From Streptomyces sp. NRRL F-5122 (GTDB lineage Bacteria > Actinomycetota > Actinomycetes > Streptomycetales > Streptomycetaceae), in contig NZ_LMWH01000254.1 in the NCBI RefSeq assembly GCF_001507435.1, positions 306,430 to 370,429 of the forward strand: a stretch of DNA of 64,000 nt, read 5' to 3'. The stretch's first letter is position 1; every line of letters starts with the position of its first letter. Position numbers and translations under genes: made by a program. Shown piece by piece: positions 47,838 through 57,000 of the stretch. The notes under the pieces were generated by a model. It did not search any database. It was not told the DNA's origin and saw nothing but the letters and a program-made list of their open reading frames with translations.

Positions 47838-47868
47838 TTGGCCTACGGGGCCGGCGACCCGCTACGAT
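47838..47868 (+). promoter_or_regulatory. Candidate promoter of tRNA-Gly
   Basis: TTGGCC (47838-47843) and TACGAT (47863-47868), 19-nt spacing, 41 nt before the tRNA. Spacing is longer than ideal. Confidence 0.4.
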
Positions 47869-47909
47869 GCCTGCAGTGCCGCGGTCACTGACCTGCGGCG
47901 CCTGTTGTT

Positions 47910-47980
47910 GCGGGCGTAGCTCAATGGTAGAGCCCTAGTCTTCCAAACTAGCTACGCGGGTTCGATTCCCGTCGCCCGCT
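47910..47980 (+). tRNA. tRNA-Gly (UCC)
   Basis: 71 nt: acceptor GCGGGCG/CGCCCGC plus T73, D stem GCTC/GAGC, anticodon stem CTAGT/ACTAG with loop CTTCCAA (anticodon TCC), T arm GCGGG-TTCGATT-CCCGT. No encoded CCA. Back to back with tRNA-Pro. Confidence 0.97.
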
Positions 47981-48340
47981 CTTTCGGCTCAGGGCCAGGT
48001 CAGAGGGTCGATCCTCCGCCTGGCCCTGATGCGTTTCCGGCCTTCGCCCGGTCTTACGTGCCCGTTCCGCGCCCGTTCGGATTCTGATCTTGCTTGCGCG
48101 CCTGTTCGACAGCGGCGCGGTTCGGAACGGTCCGCGCCCACCAGCCCTGCCGCAATGGCCCCTGCCCAGGTGGATCGGCGAGAGTCCGGATGTCCGGGCC
48201 TTGATCTTCTGAAACCGGCGATCTCGTGGTCACGACCGTTGACGAGCTGCCGATGGATCGGCGCGAACGCACGGACGAGCGCCCTCTGCGATGCGTCGGC
48301 TCCCCCATGGACCGGGCCTGGCGCCGATCATCCGTCCGCG
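47981..48340. other. 360-base gap beside tRNA-Gly
   Basis: No supported gene. A minus-strand frame ending at 48054 reads GWWARTVPNRAAVEQARKQD and may be a remnant of a mobile-element gene at this tRNA, but I cannot place it in a family. I saw no second copy of the tRNA 3' end in the window. Confidence 0.3.
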
Positions 48341-49435
48341 TCACGCGATCGACGGGTCCTTCTCCTCGCGCACCGTCCAGGACAGACCGTCCGAGAGAGC
48401 TTGCGTCGCCTCTCCGACCCCACGCAACGGGAATACGACGACCGAGGCCGCAGCCAGGGCGCACAGGAGCCAATCGAGCACCCAGGGCAGGTTGTCGGGG
48501 CCGAAGCAGAGGACGGGGGCGGTGAGCAGTGCGGCGAGCAGAGCCCCGCCGAGTATCCGGGCGTGAACAGGTGCGGAGAATTTGGCGGTGCGCGGCAGAC
48601 GCCGGACGGCACGGTCGGAAAAGGGCGGGCGGGCGATGCCGTTCAGGTACGGGCGCGCCTCCTCCGGGTCGGCCAGGCCCATGATCACCTCGCCGCTGTC
48701 GGCGACGAATGCCGCGGGCAGGTCCTCGTCGATCAGCTTCCACCGCTCCGGCCAGCAGAGCCAGCCTTCCTGGCCGCCGAGGCGCAGGGCCGCCCGGCCC
48801 ACCTCCTCGTGAGAGCCGCCCAGCCTGATCTCACGACCGCCGTCCCGGAGGACGAGCCAGTGGAACTGCGTGATGTCCAACTCACCGGGCTTGTCACCGC
48901 GCTTGAGGTAACGCATCCGGACCGGTTCCCCGACCCGGACGCGTACGGCGTGGAGCTCGCCCCGGCGGGCGTCCTCGGACAGTACGTGCAACTTTCTGCG
49001 CACTTCGGCCCGGCTCGCCCGGCGGCGTGCAAAGAGGAGTGCTTTCACCGTCACCACGAAGACAAAGATGATCAGCGCTCCGGCGAGCACCCCGCCCGAA
49101 CCGGCGGCCAGCCGGGTGAGCACGAACGGGGTCAGGATGAGGAGGACGGCCCCCGTCGCACGGCCGACGTCGCGGGCGGGCAGCGGGAGCCGATGCGGCA
49201 GCGGCGGCACCGGGGACGGCTGCCTCGCGGCGAAGGACGCCGCGCCGAGCGGCGGCGCCGCGCGGCAGGCGAGCGCCCATGCTCCGGCGGCGACACCGGC
49301 CGCACCGAGCGCCGACAGTATGTCCCCACGCGGGGCGGGGGCGTCGTAGCGTACGAAGACCAGGGCCAGGGCCGTGGCGGCGCAGGCCAGGCCAATGGTG
49401 CCGAGGGCGCGGGTGATCAGGGTGGAGCGTCGCAT
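48341..49435 (-). CDS. Uncharacterised multi-pass membrane protein
   Basis: 364 residues; AAGGA lies 5 nt before the ATG. Two N-terminal helices (TRALGTIGLACAATALALV, SALGAAGVAAGAWALAC), two around residues 95-135 (AVLLILTPFVLTRLA, LAGALIIFVFVVTVKALLF), a large cytoplasmic domain of 150 residues (REIRLGGSHEEVGRAALRLGG, FVADSGEVIMGLADPEE), and two C-terminal helices (ILGGALLAALLTAPVLC, WLLCALAAASVVVFPL). Family not recognised. It ends without a clear terminator close to the tRNA region. Confidence 0.75.
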   Translation of the reverse strand: MRRSTLITRALGTIGLACAATALALVFVRYDAPAPRGDILSALGAAGVAAGAWALACRAAPPLGAASFAARQPSPVPPLPHRLPLPARDVGRATGAVLLILTPFVLTRLAAGSGGVLAGALIIFVFVVTVKALLFARRRASRAEVRRKLHVLSEDARRGELHAVRVRVGEPVRMRYLKRGDKPGELDITQFHWLVLRDGGREIRLGGSHEEVGRAALRLGGQEGWLCWPERWKLIDEDLPAAFVADSGEVIMGLADPEEARPYLNGIARPPFSDRAVRRLPRTAKFSAPVHARILGGALLAALLTAPVLCFGPDNLPWVLDWLLCALAAASVVVFPLRGVGEATQALSDGLSWTVREEKDPSIA

Positions 49436-49768
49436 GGGCGTCCTTCACCGAGGAGGTGGAGCGGGGTGGGGGCACCGACTCACGAGGCTGGGTACGCACA
49501 GACCGATGACTTCCGGGAAACGTGCAGGTAGGGATCCGGTGAGCCGGTGGCCGTGCGGCACACCAGTTTTGTCTGTGATCCAGAACAATGTAAAGGAAGT
49601 GTGAACCAACTCTGGTGCGGCCGCTCGGACTTGACCTCTGCGAGAGGTCTCGCGTGCCCGCTGCTCGCCCGTTCCGAGGGGACGCAGCGGAGAACAACGG
49701 GAACGACGGGCCGGCCGGCGGGGCGTAGAGGGGACCCGCTGTCGGTGCCGGCTGGAAGACTGCGCGGC
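49436..49768. other. 333-base divergent gap
   Basis: Between the membrane protein gene and the DinB-like gene. Positions 49560-49605 are AT-richer (TTTTGTCTGTGATCC, then AACAATGTAAAGGAAG) and probably hold a promoter, but no clean -10/-35 pair was found. Confidence 0.4.
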
Positions 49769-50368
49769 ATGGTCGAACCGAACCCGAAAGCGGACCTCCT
49801 CCGCTACCTGCAGGACGCCCGCGAGGCCCTGCTGTGGAAGCTGGACGGGCTCTGCGAGTACGACGTCCGCCGGCCTCTCACACCGACCGGGACCAACTTG
49901 CTGGGACTGGTCAAACACGTCGCCGGGGTGGAGCTGGGGTACCTCGGGGACACGTTCGGACGTCCGTATTTCGACAAGGAGCCTCCGCCCTGGTGGTACA
50001 CGGAGGACGCCGAACCCAACGCGGACATGTGGGCCACCGCGGACGAATCGCGCGAACAGATCGCGGGGCTGTACCGAAAGGCCTGGGAGCACTCGGACAG
50101 CACGATCAGGTCGCTGCCGCTGGACGCGATCGGACACGTCCCATGGTGGCCCGCCGAGCGGCGCGAGGTGACCCTGCACCACATCGTCGTCCGCGTGATC
50201 GCCGACACCCATCGGCATGCCGGTCACGCCGACATCGTGCGCGAACTCGTCGACGGTTCCGTCGGCTGGTCGAAGGGCACGGACAACATGCCCACCGGTG
50301 ATCCGGCATGGTGGCAGGACCACCGAAGCCGACTGGAGCGGGTGGCGCAGGAAGCCGGCAACGCCTGA
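49769..50368 (+). CDS. DinB superfamily (DUF664-like) protein
   Basis: 199 residues: a four-helix bundle starting DLLRYLQDAREALLWKLDGL, then LLGLVKHVAGVELGYLGDTFG, WATADESREQIAGLYRKAW and LHHIVVRVIADTHRHAGHADIVREL. The metal-ligand His residues of DinB/mycothiol-dependent enzymes are present: His near residue 50 (VKHVAGVE) and the HRHAGHAD pair near residue 150. Actinobacterial members use mycothiol as cofactor for detoxification or isomerisation; the substrate is unknown. Confidence 0.85.
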   Translation: MVEPNPKADLLRYLQDAREALLWKLDGLCEYDVRRPLTPTGTNLLGLVKHVAGVELGYLGDTFGRPYFDKEPPPWWYTEDAEPNADMWATADESREQIAGLYRKAWEHSDSTIRSLPLDAIGHVPWWPAERREVTLHHIVVRVIADTHRHAGHADIVRELVDGSVGWSKGTDNMPTGDPAWWQDHRSRLERVAQEAGNA

Positions 50369-50557
50369 ACTCGCCCTCGGCGTCCCCACTTCATGGGTCC
50401 CCGTGCCGGAGTACCGGCCAACTCGGCGGAGCCTGCGGCGAGGTGGCCGGCCGTCGCCGATGCCGTACGTCCGCCCGGCGGGGCGGCGCGCCCGCAGGGA
50501 CCGGCGCGCCGCCCGCAGGCACCGCCCCGCGAGGGCACCGCCGCCCCTCCCACCCGG

Positions 50558-50752
50558 TCAGAAATTGATCGAGTTGATGGTGTCCGCTATGGAGTTGAGG
50601 AACCGGTTTATGGACGGAGCCATGCCGGTCGAGGCGAGGAAGAAGCCGAAGAGGATGGCCACGATCGCCGGGCCCGCCTTGATCGAGCCTCCTCGGATCA
50701 ACACCACCAGGATGATCGCCAACAGCAGCACCACTGACAGTGAAATGGCCAC
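50558..50752 (-). CDS. 64-residue membrane protein
   Basis: MAISLSVVLLLAIILVVLIRGG is an N-terminal helix, AIVAILFGFFLASTG is a second, and a polar tail with SINRFLNSIADTINSINF follows. Small proteins with this MAISLSVV start recur in Streptomyces; function unknown. No good ribosome site is visible. It faces the long regulatory gap upstream of the acyltransferase. Confidence 0.75.
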   Translation of the reverse strand: MAISLSVVLLLAIILVVLIRGGSIKAGPAIVAILFGFFLASTGMAPSINRFLNSIADTINSINF

Positions 50753-51264
50753 AACTGATCACACCCTCGGTCCGTCCGCTACCCCGGCCCGGAGGCGCCT
50801 ACCCCTGCACACCCCCGCTGGAACCATCGTGCCACCAACGAGCCCCCCGTATGCGGCCCGTGAGTCATCGTCGGCCACCTCGGACGCATCCGCCGCCGGG
50901 ACCGCACGGACGGGCGCATGCGAACAGGGCACCCCCGCACGGTTTTTCAAAGGCGATCGACAGGTATTCGACAGTGATCGTTTCAGTGTGCACACATCAT
51001 GTTCGCAGGTAATTCGAAAACTGTTGACCGTCCCGCCGGTTCGGACATTTCGCCAGAGTCGCCCGCGAGTGTTATGCACCTTTTAGTCGTGATGAATACG
51101 GACACAACGACCTCATGCGGTAGGTAAATCGACACGGCAGCCGATGTGTGCAAGAACACGCCACGGCCACGCCGACTTTCGTGAATCCGGGGTACGCGCA
51201 GGCGAAAGAAGGATTTACATCGAGGGTTTTACGGAATCCCACGGACAACGCTAGGGTGCCTCAG
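50753..51264. other. 512-base AT-richer gap
   Basis: A divergent region between the 64-residue protein and the acyltransferase. It contains the palindrome GTGTGCACAC (50986-50995), a doubled TCGACAG (around 50956-50974), and the leaderless-type promoter at its right end. No supported gene. Confidence 0.5.
51252..51257 (+). promoter_or_regulatory. -10 box TAGGGT of a probable leaderless acyltransferase mRNA
   Basis: TAGGGT fits the Streptomyces -10 (TAGxxT) and ends 7 nt before the ATG at 51265, placing the start point on the ATG. The upstream TTTACG about 18 nt away is a weak -35. Confidence 0.45.
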
Positions 51265-52434
51265 ATGTTCCACGCTGCCTCGTCCTCCGCAAGAGCAACA
51301 GGCCCGTCCTCGGCACCACAGCCGGGTGCACCGACCGCCCAGGCGCAGTCGGCGGCGCAGGTCGTACCGAGACAGCGCGCGCCCCAGCCCGACGAGCCGC
51401 CGGCGAAGCAGCGTGACGCCTTCTTCGACAACGCCAAGTACCTGGCGATCGTGCTGGTGGCGATGGGCCACTCCTGGGAGCCCCTGAAGAGCGGCCACCG
51501 CACCCTCGAAGCGGCGTACATGTTCGTCTACGCCTTCCATATGCCGGCATTCATCCTGATCTCCGGCTACTTCTCCCGTAATTTCGACATGCGCCCCGAC
51601 CGGCTGAGGCGTCTGCTGACCGGTGTCGTCGTGCCGTACGTCGTGTTCGAGACGGGTTACGTCCTCTTCAAGCGTGCCGTCGGCGGCGACCCCGACCTGG
51701 CGATCAGTCTGCTCGACCCCTGGTACCTGACGTGGTTCCTCATCGCGCTGTTCATCTGGCGGCTGACGACACCGATCTGGAGGCTCGTCCGGTGGCCCGT
51801 CCCGCTGGCGATCCTGATCGCCATGCTCGCCTCCGTGTCGCCCGACATCGGTGACGACCTCGACCTCCAGCGCGTGCTGCAGTTCCTGCCGTTCTTCGTC
51901 ATCGGTCTGTCGCTGAAGCCGGAGCACTTCGAAGCACTGCGGGGCCGCACGGCACGCCTTGTGTCGGTGCCGGTGCTCGTCGCCGGGCTCGCCGTGGCGT
52001 GGTGGGCCGTGCCGCGGATGAACGCGACCTGGTTCTACCACCGCGACAGCGCACAGGAACTGGGGATGCCCTGGTGGTGCGGGCCGGTGATGGTGCTCGC
52101 CCTGCTGGGCTGCTCCCTGCTGCTCACGGCCGGATTCTTCGCCTGGGTCCCGGGCCGGACGATGTGGTTCACCACACTGGGCGCGGGCACGCTGTACGGA
52201 TATCTGCTGCACGGCTTCTTCGTGAAGGCCGCGGACTACCGGGGCTGGTACGACCACGCATGGTTGCACCGGCCGCTCGGTGAGGTGTCCGTGACGCTCG
52301 CTGCGGGTGTCCTGGTGACGGCGCTGTGCTCGCCGCCGGTGCGCAAGGTCTTCCGCTTCGTGATGGAGCCCGAGATGACGTGGGCGTTCAAGCGGGACGC
52401 GGCGACGCTCGCACGCGAGCGGGCCAAGGCCTGA
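51265..52434 (+). CDS. Acyltransferase family 3-like membrane protein
   Basis: 389 residues from the ATG at 51265 (an in-frame GTG at 51148 gives a longer, unlikely product). A Pro/Ala/Gln-rich cytoplasmic N-terminus of 45 residues, then about ten helices. Family landmarks: RDAFFDNAKYLAIVLVAMGHSW with the His near residue 70, FHMPAFILISGYFSRN, PWYLTWFLIALFIWRL, and a C-terminal GTLYGYLLHGFFVKA. Resembles fucose 4-O-acetylase-type acetyltransferases that modify cell-surface glycans; substrate unknown. Confidence 0.85.
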   Translation: MFHAASSSARATGPSSAPQPGAPTAQAQSAAQVVPRQRAPQPDEPPAKQRDAFFDNAKYLAIVLVAMGHSWEPLKSGHRTLEAAYMFVYAFHMPAFILISGYFSRNFDMRPDRLRRLLTGVVVPYVVFETGYVLFKRAVGGDPDLAISLLDPWYLTWFLIALFIWRLTTPIWRLVRWPVPLAILIAMLASVSPDIGDDLDLQRVLQFLPFFVIGLSLKPEHFEALRGRTARLVSVPVLVAGLAVAWWAVPRMNATWFYHRDSAQELGMPWWCGPVMVLALLGCSLLLTAGFFAWVPGRTMWFTTLGAGTLYGYLLHGFFVKAADYRGWYDHAWLHRPLGEVSVTLAAGVLVTALCSPPVRKVFRFVMEPEMTWAFKRDAATLARERAKA

Positions 52435-52470
52435 GGCGCGGGCCGAGCGTGCCTCACGCTCGCCGTGGCA

Positions 52471-52497
52471 GCGCGGGGCCGGTTGTCGGCCCCGCGC
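52471..52497 (+). terminator. Terminator of the acyltransferase gene
   Basis: GCGCGGGGCCG (52471-52481) pairs exactly with 52487-52497, 5-nt loop, 36 nt past the stop. Confidence 0.75.
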
Positions 52498-52522
52498 ACC
52501 CGGTGGAGCACCACGGCGTCAG

Positions 52523-52559
52523 AGCCCCGGTGTCCCGTGCGAGGGACCCCGGGGCTTTT
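52523..52559 (+). terminator. Second hairpin with T run
   Basis: A 14-bp stem (52523-52536 with 52543-52556), one mismatch, ending in CTTTT on the plus strand; just past the end of the T7SS gene block, so it also separates the converging transcripts. Confidence 0.75.
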
Positions 52560-52563
52560 GCCG

Positions 52564-53985
52564 TCACGCACCCTTGAGGTGACGCATCAGCCGCTCGAAG
52601 TCCGTCCAGCCGGACAGATCCCCCGGATCCCCCGGGAGCGGGTAGTAGAGCGCGGGGCGGGTCCTCGGCCCCAGCGGGACCGGGGCCTCGGCAAGGGGCG
52701 TGCGGCGGGCGCGGTCGCCCGGCATCGTCCGCACCTCCTCCGCACCCAGGACGAAGGCGAACGGGACGCCCGGCCCCTCGAAGTGCGGCGGGACGGACAG
52801 GTCACGGCGGGCCTTGCGGATCTGGACCAGCATCGACTGGAGATCGTGCCGGGTGGCGAGCACCTCGGCCGCCCTGCGTACCGCGTCCGTCGGCACCTCC
52901 TCCGCCGGCCCGTAGCCGAACGCCAGCGTGACGTCCTCCTCGACCCCGGCCTTCGTACGGGTGATCCGCACCGTCGCGAGCCCGGGACGTTCCGGGGTGC
53001 CGACCACGACCAGCCAGGTGGGGGCCGGTGACCGCTCGTGGGCCACGTCCGTCAGCTGCCGCAGCGACCAAGGAAGGTTGGCCGGTTCCTCGGTGCCCCA
53101 GCCCGCCGGCGGCTCGCCGGTGATCTCGCGCCACACGGATTCCAGCGCACCGCCGAGCACCAGGCGGTCGTCGGCGGGGTGGACGGCCCGGAAGGAGAGC
53201 GCCAACTGCCGCTCGCCCGTGTCCTCGGCGTCCTTCCTGTACGCGTCCGCGACCGGTGTGCGCGGGTCCTGAGGGGTGGCGTCCGGGGACTCCACCGTCG
53301 CGAACAGGCCGTTGTTCCACTCCAGTACGGCTCCGGACAGACCGTCGTAGTAGCCGTCCTTCTCGTCCTGCACGACCCAGCGCGAGGGCCAACCCGGAAG
53401 GCTGTTGCGGACGGCCGGCGAGAGGCGGGCGCCCGCGGGCGTGACGATCTGCAGGCCCAGTTCGGCGTCGGCCGCGGCCCTCAGGGCGTCCGAGAGCCAG
53501 GCCGTCATCGCGACGACCGGGCGGTCCTGGATCAGGACCGCGACCTTGTCGGTGAGCACGTCCACCGCGGGCTGCGCGGCGGCGGGAGTCGGTACCGCGC
53601 TGAGCCCCTCGGTATTGACCACGGCGAGGGACGTCGCGGCCTGCGGCGGCCAGGCGGTGCCCCCGACCAGCGACGCCAGACGGGCCGCGAAGGTGCCCGC
53701 CAGCCGCTCGGCCGCCTCGACCCCGGTGGTGGCGCGGGCCTCGGTCCACCAGTACGGCACCTCCGGCTCGCTCGCGCCGAGCAGGCGTTGCGCCTCGCCC
53801 CTGACCTGGACGAGCAGCGGCGCCTCCACGGAGACCAGCGGGCGCCCCTGCTCGTCGCACAGCTGCACGACGGCACCGTCGCCCTCGACGCCGACCAGCG
53901 TGTCCGGGCCGCCGGAGAGCAGACCCGCGATCACGCTCAGCGGGTCGGGCATCTTCCGGGTCAGGGCGATGACGTCCTTGGTCAT
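52564..53985 (-). CDS. DUF6177 family T7SS-associated protein
   Basis: 473 residues. MTKDVIALTRKMPDPLSVIAGLL opens it; the middle holds LVSVEAPLLVQVRGEAQRLLG, AVLIQDRPVVAMTAWLSDALR and WVVQDEKDGYYDGLSG, and the C-terminus PFAFVLGAEEV and LPGDPGDLSGWTDFERLMRHL. No signal or membrane helix. I recall this family as a regular partner of Streptomyces type VII loci next to eccC; its role is unknown. It is the last gene of the minus-strand block, 82 nt after eccC. Confidence 0.8.
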   Translation of the reverse strand: MTKDVIALTRKMPDPLSVIAGLLSGGPDTLVGVEGDGAVVQLCDEQGRPLVSVEAPLLVQVRGEAQRLLGASEPEVPYWWTEARATTGVEAAERLAGTFAARLASLVGGTAWPPQAATSLAVVNTEGLSAVPTPAAAQPAVDVLTDKVAVLIQDRPVVAMTAWLSDALRAAADAELGLQIVTPAGARLSPAVRNSLPGWPSRWVVQDEKDGYYDGLSGAVLEWNNGLFATVESPDATPQDPRTPVADAYRKDAEDTGERQLALSFRAVHPADDRLVLGGALESVWREITGEPPAGWGTEEPANLPWSLRQLTDVAHERSPAPTWLVVVGTPERPGLATVRITRTKAGVEEDVTLAFGYGPAEEVPTDAVRRAAEVLATRHDLQSMLVQIRKARRDLSVPPHFEGPGVPFAFVLGAEEVRTMPGDRARRTPLAEAPVPLGPRTRPALYYPLPGDPGDLSGWTDFERLMRHLKGA

Positions 53986-54067
53986 GAGGTCGGCCGTTCC
54001 TTCACGATGGTCGGTTCGGATGTCGTACGGGTGCGCGATCGTGGACGCCTCATGGGACTCGTCCGGT

Positions 54068-57000
54068 TCACCTGTCCCCCGCGTGCACGGTCTGGATCAG
54101 CCGGTTCGGCTCCCCCCGCCGCACCAGCACCCCACGGCCCGAGGGCTGCTGAGTGGCGTACACGCCGGGGAAGAGCTGGCCCTCGCTGCGGTCGCCCGCC
54201 ATCACCAGCGCCGAGGCCCCGGACTCGCGCAGGCCCTGCAGCAGCGGCTCGTACAGACCGCGGGACGCTCCCGCGACGCGGCGGGTGAGAACGAAGTGGA
54301 GGCCGATGTCCACCGCGGAGGGGATGTAGGGCAGGAAGGGGGCGAGCGGCTGCTGGCCCGCCGTGGTGAGGACGTCGTAGTCGTCGACGAGGATCACGAT
54401 CCGCGGACCCGGACCCCAGCTGCCCGGCTCCAGGTCCTCCCCGTCCGCGCTCTCGTCGGGCAGCCGCTTCTCCAGCTCGCCCGCGATACCGGCCGACAGG
54501 GCGCCGGCCAGCTTGGAGTTGTACGCGTAGCCGCCGCGGTACTCCTCGGGAATCGCACCACGCAGCCCGCGTCGCGGGTCCATGATGCCGAAGACCAGTT
54601 CCTCGTCGCTGTAGCGCTCGATGAGACCGTTCGCGACGACCTTGAGCAGATTGGTCTTGCCGCACTCGCTGTCACCCATGATCAGAAGGTGCTGGTCATG
54701 CTGGAACAGATCGAGCATGACGGGCGCGAGCCGGTTCTGGTCCAGGCCGATCGGCACCCGCCGGGGCTCGGCCACGGGGCCCGGAAGCAGCCGCGGTTCC
54801 AGCATGTGCGGCAGCACGCGGACGGGCTGGGCCACCTCACCGCTCCAGGTGGCGCGGATCGAACGGGCCGTGCGTTCCAGGACCGCGCCGAGGTCGGCGG
54901 TGTCGGCGGCGCCGTCGGTGCGCGGCAGCGCGACCTGGGCGAAGAGCTTTCCGTCGGTGAGGACGCGGCCCTTCTCCTCCGGCGCGAGGGTCTCGGCCAG
55001 CTTGCGGTCGACGCTGGACTCGCTGGCGTCGTTCAGGCGCAGCTCCACACGGGTGCCGAACTGGGACTGGGTGGCGATGCGCACGTCGTTCCAGCGCAGC
55101 ATCCCGGCGACCACGTGGATGCCGTAACCGCCGCCGCGCTTGAGGATGTCGACGACCGCGTCGTCCAGCTCCTCGAAGTCGTCCCGCAGGGCACCGAAGC
55201 CATCGATGAGCAGCACGATCTCGGTGGAGGCCAGCTCCGGCAGACGGCCCGCCGCGCGCAGGTCGCGCAGCTGCTCCAGCGAGTCGATGTTGTGGATGCG
55301 GAAGAGTTCCTCGCGCTGGTCGAGCATGCCGCGCACGGAGTCGATGGTGCGCGCGGCGCGCTCGCGGTCGGCGCGGCCCGCGACGCCGCCCACGTGCGGG
55401 AGCCCGGCGAGGGCCTGAAGGCCGCCACCGACCAGGTCGAGGCCGTAGACGCCGACCTCCTGCGGGGTATGGGTCAGCGCAAGGGACAGCGCGAGAGTGC
55501 GCATGAGCGTCGTCTTGCCGGACTGCGGACCGCCGATGACCGCCGCGTGACCACCCGCGACCGTGAGGTCCAGGTACCACTGGCCCTGCCACTGCTTGGT
55601 GGGATCGTCGAGGATGCCCATCGGCACCCGGAGCGGGCCGCGCCGCTTGTTGAGCTGCATTCCGCGCGTCCCGACCTCCACGGGCCCGGCGACCTTGTCG
55701 AGGGCCACGGCGTCGGGCAGCGGGGGCAGCCAGATCTGGCGTACGGACCCGGCGCCCGCGTTCTCGATCTGCTGGACCATGACGCCCATCTCGGTCGGGC
55801 CGGTCTCGCGGCGCCGCATCTGCGGCTCCTCCGGGCCCGAACTCTCCTGCCGGCCCAGCGTGTTGTACGCCTCGTACTCCAGGGCCAGCGGACCGGTGTC
55901 CTCCTCCTCGCGCTGCACGGGCCCGCGGTAGGCGCCGGAGACATAGCTCGCCTTGAACCGCTCGTAGTGGCTGGTGTCCACCTTGAGGTAGCCGAAGCCG
56001 GGCAGCGGCGGCAGATGGAAGGCGTCCGTGGTGTCCAGGACGGTGCGGGACTCGTCGGCGGAGAAGGTGCGCAGACCCAGCCGGTACGACAGATAGGTGT
56101 CCAGACCCTTGAGCTTGCCGCCCTCGATGCGCTGGCTGGACAGCAGCAGGTGGACTCCGATGGAGCGGCCGATCCGGCCGATGGACAGGAACAGGTCGAT
56201 GAAGTCCGGCTTGGCGGTGAGGAGTTCACCGAACTCGTCGATCACCACGAACAGGTGCGGCAGCGGCTCCAGATCCGGGCGCTTCTCGGCGCGCAGTGCG
56301 GCGTAGTGGCCGATGTCGGCGACGTTGCCCGCATCCTTGAGGACCTGCTGGCGGCGCTTGACCTCACCCGCGAGCGAGGCGTGCACGCGCTCCACCAGGC
56401 CCGCCTGGTTCTCCAGGTTGGTGATCACGCCGGCCACGTGCGGGAGGTCGGCGAAGGGGGCGAAGGTGGCACCGCCCTTGTAGTCGACGAGGACCAGGGA
56501 GAGATCCTCCGGCGGGTGTGTGGCGACCAGCGCGAGCACAAGGGTGCGCAGCAGCTCGGACTTGCCGGAACCGGTGGCGCCCACACACAGGCCGTGCGGG
56601 CCCATGCCCAGTTCGGAGGACTCCTTCAGGTCGAGCAGGACCGGTTCACGGCTGTCGCTGATGCCGATGGGCACGCGCAGGAACGCCCGTTCGCCGCGCG
56701 GTGCCCACAGCCGGTCGAGGTCCAGCCGGGCCACGTCCTCGATGCCGAGCAGCTCCGCGAAGTCGACCGGCCCGGTGAGCGGGGCGTCGACCATGGACTC
56801 GGCGGACAGCCGCATGGGGGCGAGCATCCGGGACAGGCCCTCCGCGAACGGGATGCCGACCTCGTCGACCGTGCCGTGCGCACTGATCGGCTCCGCCTCG
56901 CGCAGGTCCTCGATGTCGATCCGGGCGCCCTCCACGGTGATCCTGACCCCGACCTGGCCGGGCTCCTGGATCCGCTGGTCGAGCAGGTGCAGCACGGTGA

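Noticed and set aside
47910..47980. tRNA-Gly 3' end as an attachment site
   Set aside because: No second copy of the 3' end seen within the window and no intact integrase.
49480..49770. Small minus-strand frame with HQSWFTLPLHCSGSQTK and plus frame with VCDPEQCKGSVNQLW
   Set aside because: They overlap on opposite strands of a promoter region and have no ribosome site or family I can name.
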